Shown here in pieces: positions 34,387 through 42,912 of a DNA stretch of 64,000 bases. A model generated the notes under the pieces. The model had not been told where the DNA came from and did no database searches. It was given only the letters and a program-made list of their open reading frames with translations. Each line of letters opens with the position of its first letter. Position 1 is the stretch's first letter. Made by a program: the position numbers and the translations under genes. Source of the stretch: Geodermatophilaceae bacterium NBWT11 (lineage in GTDB: Bacteria; Actinomycetota; Actinomycetes; Mycobacteriales; Geodermatophilaceae); NCBI GenBank assembly GCA_014218215.1, contig CP043652.1, forward strand, positions 1,736,001 to 1,800,000, given 5' to 3'.

Positions 34387-35412
34387 ATGGTGACGTTCCG
34401 CATCCCCGGTCTCCTCGCCGCACTCCTCGTGGCCGGCCTGCTGGCCCTGGTCGGGGCCACGCCGGCGGTCGCGGCGCCGTCGCTGAAGCCGGCCAAGGCG
34501 ACCGGCACCGCCGCCCGTCCCGCGGCCGCCGCTCCCGCCCCGACCGGGCGGGCCACGGCGCTGCGCTTCGGGGTCAGCGTCCCCGGTGGGCCCACCGCAT
34601 CGGCCGAGCTGGACGCCAGTGCCACCGCCGCCGGCGAGCGCCCCAGCGTCGTCCTCTCCTACGCCGACTTCACCACCGCGCCCCCGCTGGCCGGCCTGGA
34701 CGCCGTCCGCGCCCGGGGCGCCGACCCGGTGGTCACCTGGGAGCCCTGGACCTGGGGGTCGGCCGACCGCACCCGGTTCTCGATGTCGAGCATCGCCGCC
34801 GGCGCCCACGACGCCTACCTGCGCACCTGGGCCGACTCCCTCCGCCGCTGGGGCAGCACCGTGTACCTGCGCTTCGCCCACGAGCAGAACGGCGACTGGT
34901 ACCCGTGGTCGGTCGGCGGCGGCACCACGGCGGCGGACTACACGGCCGCCTGGCGGCACGTCGCCCAGCTGTTCGACCAGGCCGGCGCCGGCAACGTCCA
35001 GTTCGTCTGGAACCCCAACGTCTCCTACGCCGGCTCGTCGCCGATGGCGGCCACCTGGCCCGGCGCCGACGTCGTCGACGTGGTCGGTCTGGACGGCTAC
35101 AACTGGGGCACCTCCCAGTCCTGGAGCTCCTGGCAGTCGCCGCAGACCGTCTTCGCCGGCAGCCTCGCCGAACTGCGCACCCTCGCCCCCGGGAAGCCGG
35201 TGGTGATCGGCGAGGTCGCCTCCGCGGAGGCCGGCGGGGACAAGGCCGCCTGGATCCGCGACCTGGTCACGTGGCTGGACGCCCAGCGCGACGTCGCGGC
35301 CGTCGTCTGGTTCGACCACGCCAAGGAGACCGACTGGCGGATCGCCAGCTCCCCGGCGTCCGCACGCGCCCTGACCACCGCACTGGACCTCCGATCGGGG
35401 CAGCACGCATGA
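34387..35412 (+). CDS. Exported GH26-like glycoside hydrolase
   Basis: 341 aa. Signal peptide about 1-30 (ends AVAA), Pro/Ala linker, then a GH26 (beta-mannanase/endoglucanase clan A) TIM barrel. Catalytic acid/base Glu166 lies in RFAHEQNGDWYPW and the nucleophile Glu276 in VVIGEVASAE; both are present. Other GH26 landmarks: VVTWEPWTWG, VWNPNVSY, GLDGYNWG. It probably cleaves a beta-linked polysaccharide. It overlaps by 4 bases the GAF-PP2C gene and starts the six-gene operon with a membrane GT2, so it may trim or release the polymer made by that enzyme. Confidence 0.88.
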   Translation: MVTFRIPGLLAALLVAGLLALVGATPAVAAPSLKPAKATGTAARPAAAAPAPTGRATALRFGVSVPGGPTASAELDASATAAGERPSVVLSYADFTTAPPLAGLDAVRARGADPVVTWEPWTWGSADRTRFSMSSIAAGAHDAYLRTWADSLRRWGSTVYLRFAHEQNGDWYPWSVGGGTTAADYTAAWRHVAQLFDQAGAGNVQFVWNPNVSYAGSSPMAATWPGADVVDVVGLDGYNWGTSQSWSSWQSPQTVFAGSLAELRTLAPGKPVVIGEVASAEAGGDKAAWIRDLVTWLDAQRDVAAVVWFDHAKETDWRIASSPASARALTTALDLRSGQHA

Positions 35413-36644
35413 CCACCACCGACGTGGTCCACCACCTGGACCCCGAGCTCCTGCGTCAGCGGGCGGTCGACGCCCTCCAGCTGATCGGCACCCCCGCCGA
35501 GGAGCGCTTCGACCGGATCACCCGGATCGCCCAGCGGGTCTTCGGGGTGCCGATCGCGACGGTCACCCTGGTCGACCACGACCGGCTCTGGTTCAAGTCC
35601 TGCGCCGGGATGGACGTGCCCGAGGCCCCCAGACAGGCCTCCTTCTGCGACCGCACGGTGAGCCTGGCCGAGACCGTCGTCGTCCCCGACACCCTCGACG
35701 ACCCGTGGTTCGCCGACACCCCGGCGGTCACCGGGCCCCCGCACATCCGCTTCTACGCCGGCCACCCGCTGGTCGGTCCGGCCGGGCAGGTCGTGGGCAC
35801 GTTCTGCCTCTTCGACGTCCGCCCCCGGCGGCTGGACACCACCCAGCTGGCCCTGCTCGACGAGCTGGGCGAGTGGGCCCAGCGGGAGCTCGCGCACTCC
35901 GCGGAGATGGAGCGCGCCCAGCAGGTGCAGCGGGGCCTGCTGCCCTCCACGACCCCGGACGTCCCCGGGTGGGACGTCGACGGGCTGTGCATCCCGGCCC
36001 AGGCCATCGGCGGCGACCTCTACGACCACGAGCCGGTGCCCGGCGGGCTGGCGCTCACCGTCGCCGACGTCATGGGCAAGGGCACCGGGGCGGCCATCCT
36101 GATGGCCACCGTGCGCGCCGTGCTCCGCGGTGCGGCCCGTACGGCGGAGTCCCGGCCCGGCCGGGGCGGCGAACCGCCCTGGGCCGGGGTCTCCCTGGGC
36201 GAGGTGTTCGCCGCGACCAACCGCGACCTCGAGCCCGACCTCGCGCGCTCCGGCAGCTTCGTCACCGCCTTCCACGCCCGGCTGGACCCGGCGACCGGCG
36301 TGCTCCGGTACGTCGACGCCGGCCACGGGCTCTCCCTGGTGGCGCGGGCCGACGGCACGACCGAGCACCTCTCCGGCGGGGACCTGCCGCTGGGCCTGGA
36401 CCGGGACGCCACCTGGACCGAGCGGCAGCTGGTGCTGCTGCCCGGGGACACCCTCGCGGTGTTCAGCGACGGCCTGTTCGACGTCTTCGGCGGGACCACG
36501 GACTCCCTGGACGCCCTCTCCGCCCTGGTGCGGCGCGACCCCGAGCCGGCCGCGGTCGTGGCCGCCGTCCGCGCGCTCACGTCGGTCTCGGCCCCGCTGG
36601 ACGACGTCACCGCGCTGGTGGTCCGCCGACGGCCCGACGTCTGA
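35409..36644 (+). CDS. GAF-PP2C (SpoIIE/RsbU-like) serine phosphatase
   Basis: 411 aa, no membrane segment. A GAF sensor (about 20-165: RFDRITRIAQRVFGVPIATV, GMDVPEAPRQASFCDR) is followed by a short coiled coil (WAQRELAHSAEMERAQQVQR) and a PP2C SpoIIE domain (about 172-411) with metal-binding IGGDLYD (Asp203), VADVMGKGTGAA (Asp220), VTAFHARLDP and the final LDDVTALVVRR. It should dephosphorylate the phospho-Ser of the STAS protein encoded two genes on. The Cys/His-containing GAF may bind a small ligand or sense redox. ATG overlaps the GH26 stop; TGATG overlap with the GT. Confidence 0.9.
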   Translation: MTTTDVVHHLDPELLRQRAVDALQLIGTPAEERFDRITRIAQRVFGVPIATVTLVDHDRLWFKSCAGMDVPEAPRQASFCDRTVSLAETVVVPDTLDDPWFADTPAVTGPPHIRFYAGHPLVGPAGQVVGTFCLFDVRPRRLDTTQLALLDELGEWAQRELAHSAEMERAQQVQRGLLPSTTPDVPGWDVDGLCIPAQAIGGDLYDHEPVPGGLALTVADVMGKGTGAAILMATVRAVLRGAARTAESRPGRGGEPPWAGVSLGEVFAATNRDLEPDLARSGSFVTAFHARLDPATGVLRYVDAGHGLSLVARADGTTEHLSGGDLPLGLDRDATWTERQLVLLPGDTLAVFSDGLFDVFGGTTDSLDALSALVRRDPEPAAVVAAVRALTSVSAPLDDVTALVVRRRPDV

Positions 36645-38638
36645 TGGGCCGTGCACGGGGGGAGCGCGCGGTCCCGCTGACCGGTCGGTTGGTGGTCATC
36701 CGCACGCTGGTGCTGCTGACGGTCCTGCTGGGGCTGAACTACATCGTGTGGCGCTGGCTGTTCAGCGTGAACTGGTCGGCCTGGTGGCTGGCCGTGCCGC
36801 TGGTGGTCGCCGAGACCTACAGCCTGATCGACTCGCTGCTGTTCGGGCTGACGATGTGGCGCTACCGGCAACGCGGGGAACCGCCGCCGGCGCCTCCCGA
36901 GGCGACCGTCGACGTGCTGATCGCGACCTACAACGAGCCGCTGGACCTGGTCATGCGCACCGCCCGGGCCTCGGTGGCGATCACCCACCCGCACCGGACC
37001 TGGGTGCTCGACGACGGCGCCCGCCCCGAGCTGCGGGAGCTCGTCGAGGCGGAGGGCATCGGGTACATCACCCGCTCGGTGGACTGGACCGACCGGCCCC
37101 GGCACGCCAAGGCCGGCAACCTGAACAACGCGCTGCTGGCCACCGACGGGGAGTTCCTCCTCATCCTGGACGCCGACCAGGTGCCCGAGCCGGGCATCCT
37201 GGACCGCACGCTCGGGTACTTCACCGACGAGCGGGTCGCCCTGGTGCAGACCCCGCAGTACTTCGTCAACGTGCCCGAGAACGACCCGCTGGGCAGCCAG
37301 GCGCCGCTGTTCTACGGGCCCATCCAGCAGGGCAAGGACGGCTGGAACTCGGCCTTCTTCTGCGGCTCGAACGCGGTGCTGCGCCGCGAGGCGCTGATGC
37401 AGCTGGGGGTCACCCGCTACGTCACCGAGCTCGAGGTCAGCCTGGACCGCAGCCTGCGCACCTCCGGCGCGGTGCTCGAGCGGGCCCGGGCCGGGGTGGA
37501 CCCCGAGCAGAAGGTGGTGGCCCGGGCGCTGGGCTACGTGGCGTTCTCGCTGCGCCAGGCCCGCAACGAGCTGGCCCTGGGCCACGCCATCGCCGACGTC
37601 ACCTGGTCCTTCCAGCAGCGGGTGGACGCCGCCGCGGCCGAGGTCGTCGCCGCCGACGTCAAGGCCCTGGAGGCCGACCTGGCCTCCATCCGGGAGCTGA
37701 CCGCCGAGCTCGGCGACGAGGGCGGGCTCGCCGAGATCGACCCGGCGGCGCTCCGTCAGCTGGCCGGCCGGGGCTGGTCGCCGCTGGGCGCGCTGGAGAC
37801 GGTGCGCACGCTGGTCCGCTCGGTCGACGTCGACCGGGACGACGAGGCGCAGCCGGTGATGCCGCTGGCCACCATCTCCGTCACCGAGGACATGGCCACC
37901 TGCATGCGGCTGCACGGGCTGGGCTGGCGCTCGGTCTACCACCACGAGGTGCTGGCCCTGGGCCTGGCGCCGGAGGACCTCGGCACGATGCTGACCCAGC
38001 GGCTGCGCTGGGCCCAGGGCACCGTGCAGGTGATGCTGCGGGAGAACCCGCTGGTCCAGAAGGGGCTCTCGCTCACCCAGAAGCTGATGTACACGGCCAC
38101 GATGTGGAGCTACCTGGCGGGCTTCGCCGCGCTGGTCTACATCGCCGCCCCGATCGTCTACCTGCTGGTCGGCGTGCTGCCCGTGCAGGCGCTGAGCTCG
38201 GACTTCTTCGTCCGGCTGGTGCCGTTCCTGGTGGTCAACCAGCTGCTGTTCCTCGTCGTCGGCCGCGGTGCTGCGACCTGGCGCGGCCAGCAGTACTCCC
38301 TGGCCCTGTTCCCGGTGTGGATCCGCTCGGTCACCTCCGCGGTGGCCAACGTGTACCGCGGCCGCAGCCTCGGGTTCGCCGTCACCCCCAAGACCAAGCA
38401 GGGCGGCGACGAGCTGCCCTGGCACCTGGTGAAGCCCCAGCTCACCGTGATGGTGCTGCTGGTGGTCGCCGCCGTCGTCGGGCTGATCCGACTCGCCGTC
38501 GGCCAGGCCACCCCGCTGGGCACCTGGGCCAACCTCGTCTGGGTCGTCTACGACCTCGCCGTCTTCTCCGTCGTCATCACCGCCGTCCGCTACCGCGGGT
38601 TCTCCCCCGCCCCCATCCCAGAGAAGGTCCCCTCGTGA
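36644..38638 (+). CDS. BcsA-like membrane glycosyltransferase (GT2) with helical insertion
   Basis: 664-aa processive beta-glycosyltransferase related to cellulose synthase. Two N-terminal membrane helices (about 19-39, 47-70), cytosolic catalytic domain with VLDDGARPEL, DxD Asp176/Asp178 in ILDADQVPEPG, TED at 414-416 and QRLRW at 452-456, then about four C-terminal membrane helices. Oddities: about 150 helix-rich residues (256-410, coiled-coil-like) are inserted between FFCGSNAVLRREAL and TED, where BcsA has only a short loop. I see no PilZ domain, so c-di-GMP activation as in BcsA is unlikely. Product polymer unknown. Confidence 0.9.
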   Translation: MGRARGERAVPLTGRLVVIRTLVLLTVLLGLNYIVWRWLFSVNWSAWWLAVPLVVAETYSLIDSLLFGLTMWRYRQRGEPPPAPPEATVDVLIATYNEPLDLVMRTARASVAITHPHRTWVLDDGARPELRELVEAEGIGYITRSVDWTDRPRHAKAGNLNNALLATDGEFLLILDADQVPEPGILDRTLGYFTDERVALVQTPQYFVNVPENDPLGSQAPLFYGPIQQGKDGWNSAFFCGSNAVLRREALMQLGVTRYVTELEVSLDRSLRTSGAVLERARAGVDPEQKVVARALGYVAFSLRQARNELALGHAIADVTWSFQQRVDAAAAEVVAADVKALEADLASIRELTAELGDEGGLAEIDPAALRQLAGRGWSPLGALETVRTLVRSVDVDRDDEAQPVMPLATISVTEDMATCMRLHGLGWRSVYHHEVLALGLAPEDLGTMLTQRLRWAQGTVQVMLRENPLVQKGLSLTQKLMYTATMWSYLAGFAALVYIAAPIVYLLVGVLPVQALSSDFFVRLVPFLVVNQLLFLVVGRGAATWRGQQYSLALFPVWIRSVTSAVANVYRGRSLGFAVTPKTKQGGDELPWHLVKPQLTVMVLLVVAAVVGLIRLAVGQATPLGTWANLVWVVYDLAVFSVVITAVRYRGFSPAPIPEKVPS

Positions 38639-38973
38639 TCGACTTCCAGACGCACACCCGGGACGACGGCATCGGGGTGCTCGCCCCCGTCGGCCGGCTG
38701 ACGATGGTCGCCGCACCCCAGCTCCGCGGGCTGGTCAGTCAGCTCGTCGAGCAGGGCCACCCGCGCATCGTGGTGGACCTCTCCGGCACCGAGTTCATCG
38801 ACAGCTCCGGCCTCGGCGCGCTCATCGCCGGGCTCAAGACCACCCGGCAGGCCGGCGGTGACCTGCGGCTGGCCGCGGTCGGCCCGCAGGTGCAGGCCGT
38901 GCTGGAACTGACCAACCTGCACCGCGTGCTGCGCCCGCGCCCCGACGTCGCGGGCGCCTTCGATGGCGACTGA
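38635..38973 (+). CDS. STAS-domain anti-sigma-factor-antagonist-like protein
   Basis: 112 aa, single STAS domain like SpoIIAA/RsbV. GVLAPVGRLTMVAAPQLR, IVVDLSGTEFIDSSGLGALI with the phosphorylatable Ser57 in the DSSG motif, and the helix LKTTRQAGGDLRLAAVG. GTG start with AGAAGG. It is placed between the GT2 and an RsbW-like ATPase and shares the operon with a PP2C phosphatase, so it is the expected switch protein: bound by the ATPase kinase when unphosphorylated, released when phosphorylated, reset by the phosphatase. Confidence 0.92.
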   Translation: MIDFQTHTRDDGIGVLAPVGRLTMVAAPQLRGLVSQLVEQGHPRIVVDLSGTEFIDSSGLGALIAGLKTTRQAGGDLRLAAVGPQVQAVLELTNLHRVLRPRPDVAGAFDGD

Positions 38974-39409
38974 CGGCGTCGAGCACGTCCTGCGGGTCAG
39001 CGCCCGCCCCGAGAGCCTCGAGCAGGTGCACGAGCTGCTCGCCGCCCTCTGGGCGGACGACGCCATGCCCGCCCTGGACCGGATGCACTTCGAGACCGCG
39101 GTCGCCGAGGTGGCGGCCAACATCGTCGAGCACGCCACCCGGGGCACCGCGGTGACGCTGGTGCTGCGGGTCAGCGGCTGGCCCGACCGGGTCGAGGCCC
39201 GCTTCGAGGACGACGGCGCCGAGGCCCACGTCGACCTGGACGCAGCCTCCATGCCCGAGTCCGGCGACCCCGACGACCTGGACGCCGTGCTGGCCCTGGC
39301 CGAGGACGGCCGCGGCCTGGCGCTGGCCCGGGCCGCCGTCGACGAGCTGGTCTACGAGCGGGAGGGGTCGACCAACCGCTGGTTCCTGGTCCGCCGGCGG
39401 TCGCGGTGA
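38963..39409 (+). CDS. RsbW/SpoIIAB-like ATP-binding protein (anti-sigma-factor kinase type)
   Basis: 148-aa HATPase_c protein. N-box FETAVAEVAANIVEHATRG (Glu49, Asn53, His57), then RFEDDGAEA (degenerate G1) and EDGRGLALARAAVDELVYER (G2). Probably phosphorylates the adjacent STAS protein. It might bind a sigma factor or, since no sigma gene is nearby, another target such as the GT2. Start ATG overlaps the STAS stop by 11 bases; its stop overlaps the next gene by 4. Confidence 0.85.
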   Translation: MATDGVEHVLRVSARPESLEQVHELLAALWADDAMPALDRMHFETAVAEVAANIVEHATRGTAVTLVLRVSGWPDRVEARFEDDGAEAHVDLDAASMPESGDPDDLDAVLALAEDGRGLALARAAVDELVYEREGSTNRWFLVRRRSR

Positions 39410-41871
39410 GGCGCGCCGGGCTCCTCGCCGTCCTCGTCGGACTCCTCGTCGCACTGGGGGTCGCCCCCGCCTGGGCCGCCCCGCGCGAGGCCCTCACCCC
39501 GCCGGCCGGCGCCCCCTACGTCGGCCCGGCGCTGGACTGGACCAGTGACGGCGCCGCCGACTACGCCGACCGGCTCGGGGAGTCCCCCAGCCTGTTCGCC
39601 CAGTCCGTCCGCTACCCGCTGACCGACGACGACGAGCTCTACCTGCGCCAGTTCGTGGAGCAGGCCACCACCACCGGCGCGCTGGCCGTCCTGACGCTGG
39701 AGCCGACGGAGTCCCTCGGCGACCTGACCGCCGAGGACGCCCAGCGGCTGGCCGACGAGCTCGCCGAGCTGACCGAGGCCGACGACGCCGCGTTCTGGGT
39801 GCGCTTCGCCCCGGAGATGAACGGCTCCTGGACCCCCTGGGGCCAACAGCCCGCGGCCTACGTCGACGCCTTCCGCACCCTGGCCGACGTCGTGCACGCC
39901 ACCGCGCCGGGTGCGGCGATGACCTGGGCCCCGGCCTACGGCGCGGGCTACCCGTTCGGCACCGCCCGCGGCGAGGTCGAGGGCTCCGGCCCGCGCGAGG
40001 AGTCCGCCCTGGACACCGACGGGGACGGTGCGGTCACCGACGCCGACGACCCCTACGCCCCGTACTGGCCCGGCCCCGGGTACGTCGACGCCGTGGGGCT
40101 GTCGGCCTACCACTACGGCCTGCAGCAGGACTTCGGCGCCAACGACGTCCCGCCCGCCGGCAAGTACGAGGCACTGCTGTCCGGCACCGAGGGATGGAGT
40201 TCGCCCACCGGCGCCGGTCGCGACTTCTACGGCACCTACGTGACCGGCCAGGACCTGAGGATGGTGGTGCAGACCGGCGCGTTCTTCGCCCCCGGCGACC
40301 CGGGCGCGGACGCCGCCCAGGAGCTCGCGGTCAAGCAGGGCTGGTGGCGCCAGGTGTTCGCCGCCGCCCCGCAGTTCCCCGGGATCGCCGCCGTCGTGTG
40401 GCTGGAGCAGGAGCGCCCCGAGGCCGAGGCCGACGACGCCCTCGTCGACTGGCGGGCCACTGCCACCCCCGAGCTCGCGACCGCGTTCGCCGCCGACCTC
40501 ACCGCCGCCGGGTTCACCACCGGGGCGGTCACCACGGTGCAGGACCTGCAGTCCGGCGGCACGGCACTGGCCCAGGACCGCGCCCGGACGACGACCGGCG
40601 GCGGCGACGAGATGGGCTGGATCGTCTTCTGCGCCGCGCTGGCGCTGCTGCTCTTCTACGCCTCCGGGCTGGCCGGACGGTTCCTGCCGTCCTGGCGGTA
40701 CCCGGACGAGCACGACCCCCGCGACCGGCGGCTGGACCTGTTCCGCGGCTGGATCATCGTGGCGGTCGTGGTGACCCACATCGAGGTCGCCGGGCTGTTC
40801 TCCTACGTCACGCTCAACGCCATCGGCGCGATCACCGGCGCGGAGATGTTCGTGCTGCTCTCGGGCGTCGTGCTCGGCATGGTCTACCCGGTCGCGGTCC
40901 GCCGGGCCGGCGCGTGGCCGGCCGCCAAGGCCGCGTTCCGCCGGGCCGGTCGGCAGTACCTCACCGCGCTGGGCGTCGTCGTCCTGGTGTTCGTGCTGTC
41001 GTACGTGCCCTTCATCGACGCCTCGGTGATCACCACGTTCACCGACCGGGGCACCGGCGCCGACGGCAGCGCCGGGGCGGGCACGGTCTACGACCTGTAC
41101 GCCAACGCCGGTCAGCTGCTGGGCTACCCGCCGCCCTGGTACGCGGTGCAGCAGCTGCTGCTGCTCCAGATGGGCCCCTGGGTCTTCAACATCATGGGCC
41201 TGTTCGTGCTGCTGTCGCTGCTGGTGCCGCCGCTGGTGTGGCTGCTGCAGCGCCGGCTCTGGTGGCTGGTGCTGGCGGTCAGCTGGGGCCTCTACGTGCT
41301 GCACGCCCAGACCGACCTGCGGGTGCTGCCCTCCCAGTTCGAGGACTCGTTCCCCCTGCTGGTCTGGCAGATCGCCTTCACCCACGGCCTGGTCGTCGGC
41401 TTCTACCGCCGGCAGATCACCGCCGCGCTGTCCCGGGTGCGCGGGAAGGTGCTCGTCACCGTGCTGATGACCGCCTACGTCGGCACCCTCGTCGTCCTGT
41501 GGGCGGGCTCGGTGTTGCACGTGGAACCACTGGAGGGCGTCTACGACGGGCTCTACGAGACCTTCTACCAGCGCACCGACCTGCAGGTCGGCCGGTTGGT
41601 CGACCTGGCCCTCGTGGTCGTCGTCGCCTACGCGGTGCTGACCACGATGTGGAAGCCGGTGAACGCCGCCGTCGGCTGGTTCTACACACCGCTGGGGAAG
41701 GTCAGCCTCTACGTCTTCATCGTGCACGTGTTCTTCGCCCTGGCCGTCGGCAACATCCCGGGCCTGGACCGGACGAACCCGTGGGTGGGCACCGCCGTGC
41801 ACGCCGTCGTGCTGGCCCTGGTGTGGCTGATGGTGAGGTTCAAGGTCGGGTTCCGTTTCATCCCGACCTGA
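39406..41871 (+). CDS. GH26-like domain fused to OpgC/acyltransferase-3-like membrane domain
   Basis: 821 aa. Signal peptide (1-25), GH26-like domain (about 35-370), a linker, then a C-terminal OpgC-type membrane domain (about 410-821) with 9-10 helices and DRRLDLFRGWIIVAVVVTHI, the OpgC hallmark with its conserved His. In the GH26 domain the acid/base Glu137 is kept (RFAPEMNGSWTPWG), but the residue expected as nucleophile is Gln289 (MVVQTGAFF, usually ETG). An EF-hand-like Ca loop DTDGDGAVTDAD (203-214) lies between. It probably binds the polymer outside and adds acyl groups. GTG start; convergent, 3 bases from the EamA gene. Confidence 0.88.
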   Translation: MRRAGLLAVLVGLLVALGVAPAWAAPREALTPPAGAPYVGPALDWTSDGAADYADRLGESPSLFAQSVRYPLTDDDELYLRQFVEQATTTGALAVLTLEPTESLGDLTAEDAQRLADELAELTEADDAAFWVRFAPEMNGSWTPWGQQPAAYVDAFRTLADVVHATAPGAAMTWAPAYGAGYPFGTARGEVEGSGPREESALDTDGDGAVTDADDPYAPYWPGPGYVDAVGLSAYHYGLQQDFGANDVPPAGKYEALLSGTEGWSSPTGAGRDFYGTYVTGQDLRMVVQTGAFFAPGDPGADAAQELAVKQGWWRQVFAAAPQFPGIAAVVWLEQERPEAEADDALVDWRATATPELATAFAADLTAAGFTTGAVTTVQDLQSGGTALAQDRARTTTGGGDEMGWIVFCAALALLLFYASGLAGRFLPSWRYPDEHDPRDRRLDLFRGWIIVAVVVTHIEVAGLFSYVTLNAIGAITGAEMFVLLSGVVLGMVYPVAVRRAGAWPAAKAAFRRAGRQYLTALGVVVLVFVLSYVPFIDASVITTFTDRGTGADGSAGAGTVYDLYANAGQLLGYPPPWYAVQQLLLLQMGPWVFNIMGLFVLLSLLVPPLVWLLQRRLWWLVLAVSWGLYVLHAQTDLRVLPSQFEDSFPLLVWQIAFTHGLVVGFYRRQITAALSRVRGKVLVTVLMTAYVGTLVVLWAGSVLHVEPLEGVYDGLYETFYQRTDLQVGRLVDLALVVVVAYAVLTTMWKPVNAAVGWFYTPLGKVSLYVFIVHVFFALAVGNIPGLDRTNPWVGTAVHAVVLALVWLMVRFKVGFRFIPT

Positions 41872-41874
41872 TGC

Positions 41875-42831
41875 TCAGCGGACGACGGTCTCCGGCACCG
41901 GGTCCACGTCCACCACGGCCGCCGGGCGCTCCCCGGCCCGGACCAGCACGATCCCGGCCAGGACGACGACCCCGCCGAGCAGCTGCACCGGGCCGGGCTC
42001 CTGGCCCAGCAGCAGGGCGGCGAACAGGACGGCGAAGAGCACCTCGGTGAGCCCGACGAAGGAGGACAGGCGCGAGCCCAAGCGGCGGATGGCGGCGACC
42101 CCGGTCGCGTAGGCGAGCGCCGCGGCGAGCAGCGCCAGTCCGAGCACCGGGACGAGCCAGGTGACCTGCGCGCCGGCGAGCTCGACGTCGGCTGCGCTGG
42201 TCCGCCAGGGCACCAGGCCCACCGCGGCCGCCAGCCCGAGGGCGACCGCGCCCACACCGAGTCCGCCCCAGGCGCTGACCAGCGGGGGCAGGGCGCCGTC
42301 CGAACGCGCGGAGATGACGAAGTAGGACGCGAGCCCGACCGCGGCCAGCAGTCCCCAGACCACACCGAGCGGGTCGATCTGGGCGCCCCGGACGACGTCG
42401 AGCACCAGCACCAGGCCGACCACCGCGACGGCGACGCCGGTGGCGGTGACCGGGCTGGGCCGCTGCCCGTGCCGCAGCCAGGTCCACAGCACGACCAGGA
42501 CGACGCCGGAGTACTCCAGCAGCAGCGCCACCCCGACCGAGAGCCGGCCGACGGCGAGGAAGTACGCGAGCTGGCAGCCGGCGACGGCCAGCAGGCCGAA
42601 GGCGAGCACCGAACCGACGTTGCTGCGCAGCAGGTGCCAGCGCCCGCGCAGCTGCAGCACCGCCGGCACGGTGAGCACCAGCGCGGCCAGCCCGACCCGG
42701 ACGGTGACGGCGGCCGCGGCGCTCCACCCGGCGTCCAGCAGCGCGGTGGCGAACACCCCGGAGGTGCCGAAGGCGGCGGCCGAGGCCAGGGCGAGCAGCA
42801 GTCCGGTCAGCCCGGCGCGACGGTCCAGCAC
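41875..42831 (-). CDS. EamA/DMT superfamily transporter
   Basis: 318-aa drug/metabolite transporter with ten membrane helices in two five-helix EamA repeats (about 10-145 and 155-300). Typical features: FGTSGVFATALLDAGWS at the start, LEYSGVVLVVLWTW around 105-118, and the second-repeat GLTEVLFAVLFAALLLGQEP. Exports an unknown small metabolite. ATG at 42831, divergent from a CGNR regulator gene with repeated operator-like sequences in between, so that regulator likely controls it. Confidence 0.9.
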   Translation of the reverse strand: MLDRRAGLTGLLLALASAAAFGTSGVFATALLDAGWSAAAAVTVRVGLAALVLTVPAVLQLRGRWHLLRSNVGSVLAFGLLAVAGCQLAYFLAVGRLSVGVALLLEYSGVVLVVLWTWLRHGQRPSPVTATGVAVAVVGLVLVLDVVRGAQIDPLGVVWGLLAAVGLASYFVISARSDGALPPLVSAWGGLGVGAVALGLAAAVGLVPWRTSAADVELAGAQVTWLVPVLGLALLAAALAYATGVAAIRRLGSRLSSFVGLTEVLFAVLFAALLLGQEPGPVQLLGGVVVLAGIVLVRAGERPAAVVDVDPVPETVVR

Positions 42832-42849
42832 GGTGGATCTCCTCGAGAC

Positions 42850-42907
42850 GCGTCAGGACCGTTGAGACGTACACTCCTGACGTGCCGGACCGTAGCAGAC
42901 GTCAGGA
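42850..42907. promoter_or_regulatory. Triple operator in the EamA/CGNR intergenic region
   Basis: ACGTCAGGA at 42899-42907 and its exact inverse TCCTGACGT at 42875-42883 (15-bp gap), plus a third copy GCGTCAGGA at 42850-42858. The copy nearest the CGNR gene also supplies its AGGAG ribosome site. Spacing fits dimers of a regulator acting on both divergent genes. Confidence 0.6.
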
Positions 42908-42912
42908 GCAAC

